From positions 1 through 39,240 of the forward strand of contig LVLI01000330.1 of NCBI GenBank assembly GCA_001687465.1: a DNA stretch of 39,240 bases, read 5' to 3'. Made by a program: the position numbers and the translations under genes. Below, one piece after another: positions 12,188 through 22,433 of the stretch; the stretch's first letter is position 1, and every line of letters begins with the position of its first letter. The notes under the pieces were generated by a model that made no database searches, was not told the DNA's origin, and saw only the letters and a list, made by a program, of their open reading frames with translations. This stretch comes from Halocafeteria seosinensis. Lineage: Eukaryota > Sar > Bigyra > Bicosoecida.

Positions 12188-14163
12188 CTACCCTGTCAAC
12201 GAGTGAAAGGAACTCATAGACGCTTTTCGTACTTCTCGCTGCTCGACTGCCGTCATTACTGCAGGAAGTTCGAGTGAACGTGCAAATTTCTGCAACTCTT
12301 CCGCTACTTGCTCACAGTGCTTATTAGATTGTGGTGGCATCAATGGAGAATCCAATGCTTCCATTATTTCGACTGATAACAAAGATGTTGGAATTAGGCT
12401 TTGCGCTTCTTCCCCCCATTTCTGTGGGCCTATTATCAGCATTGGCCTTCTAAACGTGCGCAGCTGAGCAAGCAAATTGCGCCTCCGAATCGAATGTATC
12501 ACTGAAGGGATTGTATTCAGATTAAAATCGTCAATTTCGTAAATGTCCCCTTGAGATGAGAACTCGTCGTGTTCGCCCACAGGTTGTAGACTGGGTTCAA
12601 CGGATCTTCGCCTCTCAGATAGCCTATCGCTGCGGTTGTCCACAGGCGAACTTGAGTTCTTGCCATAATCTCCTTGTTCTTTTGAGGAACTTGTGTCATT
12701 ACTTCCGTCGTTAGGTTTAACCTTATCGTGGTTCCATTGATTATTTGGAAGAGCTATTCCTCCTCCCATTTGCCGTTTCGATTTTGTGTGAACAAGGTCT
12801 TCTCTTTGTAGCTGCAACGCCCTTTTGTGTGCTTCTCGCTGCAGAGGGATCGCTATTCGATTCTTTAGTAACCAGTTGCCCCACGCACATATCCATCGTA
12901 GGCGATAAGACTTTTCGAATCCGGCAGCAGTACAAGGAGGCGGTGATACATAATTAGGCACTGGTCCTAAAATGGCCAGTCCCGCAACCCTATACGGGTC
13001 GTTGGCGCACAAATAGGCTGCTGTATACCCTGAAGCTCCCCATCCCACCAGAAAGACTCTCCTCATACACTCTCCGAAACCAATTTCTCGGTCCAGTATA
13101 TGGCAAATCACCCGCGACGCACGGCTAAGAGAAAAGGGTACACTGTGCAGTGATCCTTGACCAGGAACATCAATGAGGATAACGCGATACTCAACCGCTA
13201 GTCTCACGGCCATGGGGAGAAGAATTCGTCGAGGAGCAGAGGCACCAGCAATCATTACAATTGTGCCATTGGAGACATTGTGCTGGCCTAAGGCGTCATA
13301 ATGCTCAAATGCAGCTTGTGCTGACAATTTGACGTCCAGCAATGCGTCAGAATTAAATATAGATCGCTGCGCGTCTATTCTGCGGGGAGATTTGACCCAA
13401 GACAAGAAGCGAACCCACACGAATGGGAAGAGCACCCCCGCGCATAATACACACGCTCCAATGAGATCCCTTGTTTGTCGATTCACAGCGCATCTTGTAA
13501 GTCCAAAACCCTTGCTAATTGTATTCTCTCCACGGACAAGAAATGCAACCTGGGAATGCAGAGAATCAGACGTGAAGTGGGAGAGCAAAGGTACCGAAGG
13601 ATCGGTCTACTTACACCTAGTATAATAAGAAACACGGCACAAAGTAAGAGTAAAATCGGATAGAAAAATGCATTGAACGACTTCAGGGAGTCGATCCTGT
13701 ACGGCGAACGAGGCTCAAAACCACCGTGAGGTTTTTCTAAAGCGGAATGGCGACTGTGCTGTGAATCACTGCCAAAACTACCGCGTTGCTGCGCCCTACC
13801 TCGACGCTTTCGCCCGTCCTTCGCATGTAAACTACTAAGTGCAAATTGTGAATACTTTTTCGGTGGTTGCCCTTCAAAGTGCGCGCCTTCCACGTCTTTT
13901 GTGGCCCCACTGTGGTGGGTGCCATTTGGTGGAACCTTGTTGAACCCACTGAGGTCTCTCTGAGATTTGCGCAGAGGACTCGTGGGAGGGCAAGAGTTCG
14001 AGACATTTACCTGACCGTTCCTTTCCTCCGGAGCAAACAGATCAGCTCTACCATCTCCGTTCCCATCGGACTGTTCGTCTCCCCCGGAGAATCGCTCCTC
14101 CTCGGAGAGTAAAGAGGAGCTTAGAGCTGAGCTCCCGGTGATATCGTCGACTCCTCTGTTCAT
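12188..14163 (-). CDS. Membrane-anchored alpha/beta-hydrolase fold protein, likely catalytically dead (636 aa)
   Basis: Two exons join in phase: 14163-13615 and 13549-12188, with a 65 nt intron. The N-terminal 155 residues are polar, charged and probably disordered. Two membrane segments follow: FYPILLLLCAVFLIILG before the intron and LIGACVLCAGVLFPFVWVRF after it. The hydrolase core has a first strand and oxyanion region (IVMIAGASAPRR), then VILIDVPGQGSLHSV and the elbow region VFLVGWGASGYTAAYL. Aligned on the common V-G-H-S-M-G-G-Y elbow, the nucleophile Ser position is Gly. The usual C-terminal D-S-G-H motif reads DSPLMPP, so the His is also missing. A 100-residue charged insert separates the core from the last helix. 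It is probably a scaffold or lipid-binding pseudo-hydrolase at a membrane. A shifted alignment could place the Ser of GWGASG as a nucleophile. Confidence 0.8.
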
Positions 14164-14574
14164 CGCTCTCCCATTCGCCTCATCATCTGAATGCGATTTG
14201 CTAACATTAAATATAGTTTCCTACGAGTAACGTATGTCCATTTCTAGTCAACTACCAATCTCGGGGCGTCTCATTTTAACCACGTAGAGTCCGCGACTCG
14301 GAGCGAGTCATCCAGATCCAGACCGGAGAGGGCGAACTTTTCTTTCACGTTTATCTTCAAGCTGAGCTCACAAGTGGTTTAACGGCAAGCCCAGTTGGAT
14401 GCATGCGCGACACGGCACGACCAGAGTTCGCGAAGTGGACGCGTTGTCATATGCATGGGCATGCGCGGAAGAGGAGTGCGTCGTCGCTGGTTGTGTGGTT
14501 GATATTGTCCAGTCATGACGAACTGAGAAGGTGTTAACTTAGTTACCGGTGTCAACCAGTTATTCACAACTAGT
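14164..14574. promoter_or_regulatory. Divergent intergenic region (probable two-way promoter)
   Basis: The 411 bp between the starts of the hydrolase-fold gene (minus) and the multi-pass membrane protein gene (plus). No coding exon is evident. It should hold both promoters, but I see no motif I can name with confidence. Confidence 0.4.
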
Positions 14575-17500
14575 ATGAGCACCAGTTCATCTCAAGCTGG
14601 AATACAAGGAAGGGGGAACCTTCCCCGACTTCCCCAGGAAAGGAAAAAGTACAGAATGCATACGGAGGCCCTGTATGCGAGCGATGATGGTGCCTCTCAT
14701 TCTTCGGGGAGCTATCCCCCTATCCCTCGGCCGACGAAGAGGCCACCTCCACCTCCTCCGGACAGAGAAGGCGACGAGAGCGAATCTACTCCCAGTAACG
14801 AACGAATGAGCACAGATAGTGGAAGCAGTGCGCGCACACCCTTAGAAGAGGAGGCAAGGAGTACTGAGGATGATGATCGTCCTCACGCAGCAGAGAGCGC
14901 GGACTCATTTACGGATAGTGCTTCGAGAGAAGGTTACGAGGACTCTACTGGAGATCAGGAACAACTTTCGAGTGAACAAGAAGAGGATGCAGAGTCCAAT
15001 GCCGAGGATGTGAGTCTAACGGAAGATAAAAGACGTGTCGATTCTTCTCGGGCCAGGCGACTGAGTGCTGATGAAGTATATGCCAATGAATCTGATGCAC
15101 ATAGCTCCGATTTGGAAAAACAGAGTGATGAAAGATCAGACGATGGAAGTGAATCTGACAGTGACTTTGACCCTGAAATGGGACGTTCACGAGGCCCTAG
15201 CAGTGTGAGAAGAGGGTCTCTACATGCCGAGTATGGCCAGCAACAGGGGAGTCCAAGCCGTCGACCCGGGGCGTTTAAGGAAGAGGAATCAAAGTTTCAT
15301 TGCAAGGACGCTGTCATGACGTTTAACATTGCATGGTGCGTACCTTTGTCGTGTTTCGTTTCTCCGTGTTCGGTGGTGCAAAACCGATGTTCACTTTCGC
15401 ATTCTGCAGTTTAAGCATACTCCAAGGTTTGCTGATGGCGCCATTTATCATGTTTGCCAATATCCTGTTCGTTCTATACATAGTGTTTTTTTACACTATT
15501 CGCTACTTCGATCACGGCTTTGTGACGATATTCGAGTAAGCCAGGTGTAGTGTTCGCCAGAGATCACGAGTATTAACCTATGCTCACTCTTGCCCAGGAC
15601 CGGAATGATTGGAAACAACCTAAGAGTGATGGTGTTCATTTTAGCGCTTCCAGCCTACTTGTCTCTGATTTTCTATTCACGTACGTTAACGCTTTTGATA
15701 CCTGTTCGGGAGAGTTTATGCATCCCTGCCTTTGCAGTACTTGCGGCTGTCTTGGGATCTATTGTGCTGTCGTTTTCCCATCCGTTCCTTACCAACCAGG
15801 TGAGTCATGGTTTGCGAAGTTGGAGGAATGTGCTTGTACACCTTACATTAGGGTCCAACAGACTGATGTTCGTGAGAAATGGCATCGGCACACGAAATCC
15901 TCAGCGCTTTCTTCTGGGTTTCGACTTACCGCGAGTCACCTACTTCAACTCTGGGAAGGACCGATGGAGTATGCGACAGTGAAGGTATTCCAAGAAATGA
16001 AAACATGGCGAGAAACTACACGAGTAAGGGTTGCTATTGTGTGTCGATAAATACCGATGTAGGCTGACAATGTTCTGGCTGACCACAGGAGGAGCCATTT
16101 GACATTCACGTCGTAGATATTCTATTAGGTCTGATTTTCGGCTCGATTGCAACAAGTATTATGCTTGTACTTACTGTATTGATCGTTGGACTCAAAGCAC
16201 TTTTTTTACTGGGAAGATGTTTTGTTGAAATATATACGAAACCAGATTACTATGGGGGGACGTGCGGTGTCTCCCTTAAGCGGATGAAGAAGGTTAGTCA
16301 GAGGCTGTCATCTCAAGCTTACTTCGTGGGAAGTATTCTAAGCCTAGCTGGTCCACAGAATCCGTGCATGCTAATTGGATATTACTTACTGGCAACTGTT
16401 ATTGCACCAGTGATATGGATTGCTGGAATCATCACTATCATTTTCTTCGCTGGATGGAAGGGTTGCAAAGCTGCTTTTGATATGATGCGGGCTGATCGCT
16501 CCCTGGCAAGACCTGTGGGCTATTTTTCTCCCCCCTTTATCTACTGTTGGTGAGTTCTTCGGTGTATGTTTCGTCCTGGACCTCGGCGTAATATTTTCGT
16601 TCTGAACGCACAGGAACACCGTGGCTGTGATTCATGAAGAAACCAACCGACTAATTTTTGAAGGTCGAATCGAGTCATTGAGTGTTGACTTCTCTGCACC
16701 TGAAGAATACGAAGGTGTTAATGTCTACTATCTGATCGTCGGAACCTTAATCGGGATTATGGGCATAGTGATTGTCGGTGTCCCTATGCTTTTCTACTGG
16801 ATCAAGATGTTCCCAATGTTCTTGGCCCGTAATATCTACAAATACTTCACAGATTTTCGCATGTTTTCTCGCCCGGCCATTCAGGTATGTGACGCTACAA
16901 CTCTACTTGCTTCCGCCATGAGCAAGCTCCTGCCAAAATCCCTGTTACAGGCACCTCTTTGGTTATTCGGCATCATTGCGTTAATTCCCGTATCGTTGAT
17001 TGTATGGGTATTTCTCATCTTGTACTGCTTTGTTTCTGGATTCTCCGTTGGAGCTACATTCTATGAAGATCACGATTTGAAGGGGAGCTTCCTAGAAATG
17101 GGGGCTATTATGCTCCGTATTGATCGTAAGGCAGTCGCATATATTCGAGCAACGGACGACACGTATGGCGCAACGGGATGCTCCTATGCATTGTGGAGAA
17201 AATGCGGCCATCTTGTTGATCCTGACGAAGTCAGCTCGGATGAGGAGTCAGAACCATTTGAAGAGGAGCTCCCACCCATCGGCACTCAACCTCGGTACAC
17301 GGGCTCTGCGACTCTCTGGAATGAAACAGGGGAAGGGCGCTCGTCGAAGAGGCGCACATTAATTGATGAATATGGTTACGATCCAGCCAAGCGATTGGAC
17401 CGAAAGTTTGAAGCTGTTCGCGGCATGCGAGCGCTACCGAGAACAGAAGACGACGCTGAAGAAGAGCAGTATATGCAAGAACAAAGGCAGAGAACAATCC

Positions 17501-17991
17501 CGGAAACCAAGATCGAGGACGATGACTCGATAGTAGAGGACACGGAAGTCAGAGGATGTCTTTGTTTGCGTCGATGTTGTCGATCGAAAAGCCGTGAGCT
17601 TTCTGCCAATGAAGAGACGGAGGAAAACAACACGGATAGTATGCAAAGCGGAGAATCGTTTAGTGAATCTAACTCGAGTTCTCAAGAGAGTGAAGAAGAA
17701 TCCTATGTTTCTAGCTCTGGTAGCGTAGAGGGTGATGGAGAAATAGAATCGGCTGAGGGTGAGCCCAATGAGACACAGTATGCATCCCGCATTGACTCCC
17801 CAACCACCAAGCATGATATTGAGTCGGGAGACGGCAGTGTTGAGATTGAGGTTACGGGACAACCTGTTTTCGCGGCGAGGTCCTCGGAAGATGCAGATGA
17901 TGTCGACGAAGAGACGAAGCAAGCTCTCGAACGATCCAGGCGAGCCATGGCACTAGTTGAAGACGACTCGCAAGATTCGATGCAGCGCTGA
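14575..17991 (+). CDS. Multi-pass membrane protein with long acidic tails (about 1,029 aa), unknown
   Basis: Six exons join in phase: 14575-15335, 15410-15535, 15598-15799, 15862-16023, 16089-16549 and 16614-17991 (introns 74, 62, 62, 65 and 64 nt). A further candidate intron at 16885-16950 (66 nt, gtatgt...tacag) has no stop and would remove 22 residues. Residues 1-250 are Ser/Glu/Asp-rich with a PPPPP run and look disordered. Then come about seven hydrophobic spans, including MFANILFVLYIVFFY, AVLAAVLGSIVLSF, SIMLVLTVLIVGL, YLIVGTLIGIMGIVIVG and VSLIVWVFLILYCFV. The C-terminal 350 residues are again acidic and Ser-rich, with one Cys cluster (GCLCLRRCCRSK) that could be palmitoylated. No transporter or receptor signature is recognised. 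The twin acidic tails around a polytopic core suggest a regulated channel or membrane scaffold; this is inference. Confidence 0.85.
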
Positions 17992-18020
17992 TCACACTCA
18001 ATTTTAAAGGGTGCCGTTAC

Positions 18021-21000
18021 TCAAGTTGTATCATCTACTGTCTCTCTTTCGGCAGCTCTAAATGATTTGGTTATGCTCCGTTCGTAAAACGACATGAGCT
18101 CATTCATTACTTCATCCCGAGGTCTGTCGATATGCTTCGCATGGTGGCTTCCGACTGTCTTGCCTCGCATACGAACGTCGGAAGGAATTTGCGCGAGAGA
18201 GTCTGCCCGCATCAAACTCTGCTTATTTATTTGAGAAGGATGTGCGAAAGACATCGTCCGCGAGTAAAGTTTGCGCTTGGCGGGTTCCGTCCTTATGGAT
18301 GGGGCCGTCTCCGCAAAGGCAACTCTCCTTGCTGGTTTCAACTTGTGTTCTGTCTCCCGTCGTGGCTTAGGTTCTTTTGGGGGAGGTGGTCTCTTCCCAG
18401 TATGTTTAGGAGATTGTTCAGGCTTATTCTGTCGATCCAATCGACGTCTGGCTTCATCTACCTCTCCATCAAATAAGGAGAGAAAGCTATGAACTTGCTT
18501 AAGTAATGTATCTGCGTCCAGTTCCGCTGGATTTTCTAGGAAATAATGGCATGTAGCGACATATGTGTCCCGTGTCTTCGCTAATTTTAACTGAACACTC
18601 TTGACTGCGTAATTACTTTTGCGAACAAATTCTTTTGCCGTTGCAACAACATGCTCAGATACTCTTTCTTTTTCGAAGTGTTTCATAGCCTTCACTGCTT
18701 GTGCAGAGAGTTCTCGAACCACGGTAGCTATTTCGTTGGTCGTAATCAGCGATATTTCGTCTGGGCGAGTGGCACAAGTAGTGGGGAGTTCCTGTCGCAC
18801 TGCCAATAGCTCAGGTGCAACATTAACGAGGCCCTCAGCTAGAACACGGCCGAATGTATGCCCCTTAGGGTTTTTGGTTTGCATAAGCTGAGGTAGAGAC
18901 GTCACTTTGAAGCCCCCTGCCCTAGCATTACGAGAACCTTCGTGAATTATGTTAGCCAACTTCAGGATTACACCAGTTAGTAAAGTCTTCATGCAGCTGG
19001 AGTTTCTCAACTGCAGTACCCATCAGCACAATGACAATTCGTTTGCACTATATCTACGTCTTGATGCTACCTACCTCATCGCAGCATTGTATTAATAGGT
19101 CACATCTTGCTTTAACTTCTTGCTCATTATGATCAAACAGAGCCAGCGCTTGCATCAGTTTGAGCTTAGAATAGACCGTATTGTCAGGAACAACAATCTG
19201 CGCGATGGATGTATCAAAATGTGGTCGAAAGAAGTGTCTAAGAATCTCCATGTAGTTGTACCTTATGCACGAAAAGTTCAGGAAGTGGCATTTTGCTTGC
19301 AGGAACATTTGTGTCGCGTACCATCTCTGCAACCTCCCAGGAATCATCATTATCTTACGAGTACCAACAGGTCGAGAAATGACGTACTTATCAGGCTTGC
19401 ATCTTGGAAACATCGGAGTGAAAGCAGTGACTCTACTACATCGGGGCCGCCGAGCTCTTCGTAGTCTAGGTCCTCTATACATTTGCGAATATCTTCCATC
19501 CGTTTTTTGCCAATCTGGACGAATCCCAGTGTTAAATTTTGGAGAGAAATAAAAATAGGCGAAGAAAAATTAGGCTTACCGCACGCTTTAGCTGAATTGC
19601 CATATTGCGGGAAACTTCCGGAGGAAATATTTCTGCAACTTTCGGCTGCTTCATCTTCTGTTTTTTTTCAGGAGATTCTGTTCTACGAAAGTATATACCA
19701 TTCATGAAGGTGACATATAGTTTATAATATCACATGACGCTAGCTTACCCTCTTTTTTACTTGAAACTAACTGAAATTGAGATTGGACCTCGTCCGCAAT
19801 AGAAAACAGGCGTTGTGACAAGCCACGCTTAAGCCGATATTCGGGAGAGTCATAATCTCCTTCGGACTCTTCGTAAGTTGGACTTCTAACAGCTCTGTGA
19901 AGGAGGAGGGGTTAATTTGAGCTGTATTAATTGATAATGTGATCAATTGTCTCAATACGTACTCGTCAAAAACACTGCCACTGATTTTATCAATCTGGAC
20001 TGCATCCCATTGGAGTCTGACCATTTTAGGTCCACCCACTCTCTCTTTAGCTTTCTTCTTTTCTTCCTTTTGCAAATTCTTCAGTGCTATCAACCGCTGT
20101 TGGCTCTTTTGCTTTTGCAACGATGTTATGAAGGTTGAAAAGAGACCAAACGAGAATATTTTGGCTCGACATTTCTCAGCGATTACTTTTGCTTTGATTC
20201 GCCTCAGCAAACCATACAAAAATAGCTTCGTTCTGCGCCTGTCTCTATTCCGCTTCCGTACGGTATGTACGATTATTCCAATACATCGACATTTCAAAAC
20301 ATACGTTGCAACTTGTCGCAGTTTCAGGTGTAAACACATTAGAGAGACACTGAGGAGCTTTAAGCGATTTTTCCGCCACAAGTAAGCCCCAGCTCTGGGT
20401 TCACGGGAGTTCAATCCATAGTCTTTAGGCCATCCGCTACGTTTACTACGATTCACTACATTGTCCCCAGATGTCTCCCAGAAATACCGGGCGGCTGGAT
20501 TCGCTTCGTCGTCCCCTGTAAACACTTTAAGCATATACACCGCCTGCTCCAGTAGGTCTATATCTACGGGTATTGCTTTTTGTCCCAAATCCGCGTTTCC
20601 TTCTTCATTTTCAATGAGAAGCTTTAAGCGACTCAGTATATCTTCTTGGGCATCATTCGCGAGCTCGGTTTTGTCATATACAGATATGTTATAATTTTCA
20701 CTTTCCCCATAGTCCAGTATGTCCGTAAGGTCCTTCTCATTGTGAACGCTTATAGCGGATTCCTGGCTCGAAGTATCCGAACAAAGCGAAAGTCGCCTAT
20801 TTTGAGTAGCAAAATTAGTGTTAGCTGCGTTCATGTCCCTGACTGTCGCTGCACGTTGTGAGTTGGTCCGATGTAGAGTTCCCGCTTCCTCCAAAGCCCT
20901 CGTCAACTGTTGTAACGCCCCACTTGTGAGATGCGTGTTACGCATGCCGATTTGCTTGATACCACTGAGCGTCCTCTCTAGATTTCGTATACTTGCGTGC

Positions 21001-21920
21001 GAGCTCAATGATGGATTGAATCTCCGAGACCCCTCATGAGTTTCCTTGTGCTGTTGGGAGTGTGGGTCACCTTGTGGCCGTCTTGGGTTGTCGCGAACCG
21101 AAGAATCACACGGTGTGGTGTATCCAGCACTCATGGACGCTACAGCGTTTGAAACGTCCTTCCAAGTTCTCTGTTTATTGTGACGATTCTGTCTCGTTGC
21201 TGGTCTCGTCGATCCCTCATCGTGGGGGCGTCTGACCCCATCACCTTTGAGTGTAGGGAGGTTTTCAAAGCCTTCAATCGCCCAGTTGGGAACCCATCCT
21301 AGTTGCTTACCTAGTCTTACAAGTATCCACTCTGAAGGTATACTCTCGACAACGGCGACTACATCTCCTTTTCGTACGGTTAATTCTCTTGTTTCGTCTT
21401 CGGCGTAAAACGTCCTGCATATTTTGTGTCTCGGATAGCTATCTTTATTTGGTTTTGCTTGCTTCTTGGTTGGTGTTGCCAGGCGTCTACAAGCGGCTTC
21501 TTGTTCAGCTTTCTTGTCAATTTTCTTCTTGTGGATCTTATTGCCTTTCACTGTAGGCGCTATTCCAAAGGGGGCTGAAGTGTCTGCATTCTGAAAGTCA
21601 CGTACATTCTGTGAGTGACCTGATTTTCCAAAGAGATCGTCCAATGTTCGAAAACTGGATAGTATTTCTTCATTGTACACCCCCAAAGACTTGAAGTGTT
21701 TTCTGCAGGATTCATCCTCCATTTGCCTCTGTAATAACCAATTCTCTTGCTCCAATGCAACTTTGATACGATTAAGCTCCTCAACTCGAGCTTCTGCGGC
21801 AGCTTCTGTATCCATTCGGCGTATACAAAGCGAATCTGGAATATGATCTACAGAGCAACGGATCACTACTCTGGTGTCTAAGACGTCCGATACACCGCAA
21901 GTATGAGCGATTACATTCAT
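18021..21920 (-). CDS. SH3-containing formin (FH2 domain protein, about 1,168 aa)
   Basis: Seven exons join in phase: 21920-19963, 19894-19749, 19677-19580, 19514-19388, 19326-19262, 19197-19075 and 19010-18021 (introns 61-71 nt). The ATG at 21815 (MDTEAAAEARVEELNR) is an equally likely start. After a short coiled coil, an SH3 domain lies at about residues 165-220: CRTFYAEDETRELTVRKGDV, then a tryptophan and GWVPNWAIEGF. A basic stretch then leads directly into FH2: KMVRLQWDAVQI, FPPEVSRNMAIQLKRA, LKLMQALALFDHNEQEV, and the signature LANIIHEGSRNARAGGFKV. FH2 dimers nucleate and cap growing actin filaments. No FH1 proline tract precedes FH2; the only proline run (GKRPPPPKEPKPRRE) lies after it, before a basic tail. 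SH3 domains normally bind formins rather than reside in them. The gene is divergent from PTEN and converges with the membrane protein gene (29 bp). Confidence 0.9.
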
Positions 21921-22433
21921 TCACAGGTGAAATAGTGTATGCATGAGAGAATTCTTACACTTATTTGGGAACAAATAACGCTTGTCTCGTGCTGTGGCTG
22001 CTCGCGGCCGTCTGCTGTCACAGTGCTGTGCGCGTCTGACGGACTCTGACTGGATTGTCGAGAGTGAACGAAAACTTTGTTGGCTGTTTGTTCGCTCCGT
22101 GGAATCCGGAGCCGGCGGATCCGGATTCCACGGAGCGTTATGGATGATGTAAGAGGAGATGTCCTGCATTTACAGTCATACGGTCGCTTTTGTAAAGAGC
22201 GCTGTTTGGTTGTGCTTCTTTGTTGTCTTCTTTTCTCCCCGGACACAGTTGCGGGAATGTCCGTGTAGGTAGAGTGGTAGCTGTTTTCTTCTTTCACACC
22301 GCTTGTAAGGATAAAACGTAGCGCATGATGGCTTCTAAACCTAAGGAAGGTAAGGGGAGGAGACAAGTACCCTCTCTCTTCAGTAGTTTGGCTAATGGGT
22401 TGGTTACTTGCTTGCTTGCCATCGTAAACAGAT
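21921..22433. promoter_or_regulatory. Divergent intergenic region between formin and PTEN
   Basis: 513 bp separating two divergent starts. It holds a perfect 18 bp hairpin (annotated separately). On the minus strand a GTGTAAG at about 21957 could be the donor of a 5' UTR intron for the formin. Short open frames crossing the hairpin are probably accidental. Confidence 0.45.
22093..22137. repeat. Perfect inverted repeat (18 bp arms, 9 nt loop)
   Basis: Left arm CGCTCCGTGGAATCCGGA at 22093-22110, loop GCCGGCGGA, right arm TCCGGATTCCACGGAGCG at 22120-22137. Pairing stops at both outer flanks, so the ends are sharp. It lies about 300 bp upstream of the PTEN start and 170 bp upstream of the formin start. 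It could be a cruciform, a dimeric regulator site, an RNA hairpin in a 5' UTR, or a short palindromic mobile remnant. Confidence 0.95.

Noticed and set aside
13550-13588. ATG at 13588 as start of the hydrolase-fold protein
   Set aside because: It lies inside the 65 nt intron; the exon from 14163 joins in phase and adds a first membrane segment.
17434-17922. 162-residue antisense frame in the membrane protein gene
   Set aside because: It is the complement of an acidic, repetitive coding region, which readily yields hydrophobic antisense frames; no start context or family match.
19054-19482. Independent 142-residue frame inside the formin
   Set aside because: It spans introns; only the spliced pieces match the FH2 domain.
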